Positions 63,690-64,000 of a stretch of 64,000 nt of DNA are shown in pieces. The first letter of the stretch is position 1, and each line of letters opens with the position of its first letter. The notes beneath the pieces are model-generated. The model made no database searches, had not been told where the DNA came from, and was given only the letters and a program-made list of their open reading frames with translations. Source of the stretch: Anas platyrhynchos (lineage: Eukaryota; Chordata; Aves; Anseriformes; Anatidae); contig NC_092589.1 of NCBI RefSeq assembly GCF_047663525.1, positions 79,239,501-79,303,500 of the forward strand. The letters are read 5' to 3'. The position numbers and the translations under genes were made by a program.

Positions 63690-64000
63690 AGGGGCTGCAG
63701 TAACAGCACCCCAAGGCGCACACCGCGCTGCTGCCCCTGCCTGGCAGGAGGCTCCCCCAGACCCAGACCCAGACCCAGACCCCCCTCCCGCAGCACCCCA
63801 CCACCTCCGCCTCCCCCTCCCAGCCCCACTCCCGCCGGCCGACCCCTCTCCGCCCGGGGGCGGTCCGGGGGCGGCTCCGCTCCGCCGGGGAGCGCCGTGC
63901 CGCCGCCGGGAGCCGCGGCTCGGCCGGGCCGGAGCGTGCGCCGAGCCCCGGCAGGCGGAGCCGCGGTGCGGGCGGGCGGAGGCGCGGGCGGGGCCCGGCG
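63690..64000 (+). promoter_or_regulatory. GPR63: CpG island at window edge, probable GPR63 promoter
   Basis: GC content rises abruptly right after the CR1 copy and stays very high to the last base, so the island is cut by the window. Two GC boxes (GGGGGCGG) lie at 63856-63863 and 63867-63874, fitting Sp1/KLF binding. There is a CCCAGA repeat at its start. In human, GPR63 (an orphan class A GPCR, brain-expressed) lies downstream of NDUFAF4 on the same strand, so its 5' end is expected about here. No coding sequence of GPR63 is in the window. The island is certain; the gene name is inference. Confidence 0.5.
63756..63779. repeat. (CCCAGA)4 hexanucleotide repeat
   Basis: Four perfect CCCAGA units at the left edge of the CpG island. 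Confidence 0.93.

Noticed and set aside
63337..63804. 155-codon - strand open frame
   Set aside because: It is antisense to a CR1 fragment and to the CCCAGA repeat, which produces a VWVWVW run; no gene.
34700..64000. GPR63 coding exon
   Set aside because: No seven-helix frame or GPCR motif was seen on the + strand; the coding exon is presumably right of the window.
1..64000. CRISPR arrays, operons, phage or plasmid features, tRNA or rRNA genes
   Set aside because: The sequence is vertebrate nuclear DNA. I saw no spaced direct repeats of CRISPR type and no recognisable tRNA or rRNA sequence; small hairpin RNAs could not be excluded by eye.

Overview
This is vertebrate nuclear DNA, almost certainly from a bird. 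The best evidence is a dozen fragments of the CR1 LINE family (the dominant avian retrotransposon) in both orientations and one nearly 1 kb ERV-type LTR with the TGTGATGG start and GC-rich internal repeats common in galliform genomes. Most of the window is AT-rich, non-coding DNA with simple repeats. I found no bacterial-style gene organisation, no CRISPR array and no novel multi-gene system.

The one protein-coding gene I can read completely is NDUFAF4, a mitochondrial complex I assembly factor. It lies on the + strand in three exons (30949-31075, 31390-31487, 33800-34096) with canonical splice sites and encodes 173 residues. Its first exon sits in a CpG island with an unusually readable set of promoter motifs: a perfect NRF1 palindrome and a near copy just upstream of the ATG, then a ZNF143/THAP11-type site, two tandem RFX-like half-sites, a YY1-type site and a GGGAA pentanucleotide repeat inside intron 1.

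Two other CpG islands flank this gene, at about 14220-14930 and from about 63690 to the right edge. In human the local order is GPR63, NDUFAF4, KLHL32, with NDUFAF4 and KLHL32 divergent. If that order is conserved, the left island is the KLHL32 promoter and 5' exon on the - strand, so roughly 1-14200 is KLHL32 intron. The right island would then be the GPR63 promoter on the + strand. This rests on known synteny plus CpG content and splice-donor motifs; I found no coding exon of KLHL32 or GPR63.

Layout: 1-14200, AT-rich with two CR1 fragments; 14220-14930, CpG island; 14931-28967, AT-rich with CR1 fragments; 28968-29958, LTR; 30470-34700, NDUFAF4 and its promoter; 34700-63600, a gene-poor interval with several CR1 fragments, an LTR scrap, one possible unexplained exon (49499) and one possible conserved element (about 44160-44560); 63690-64000, the third CpG island.
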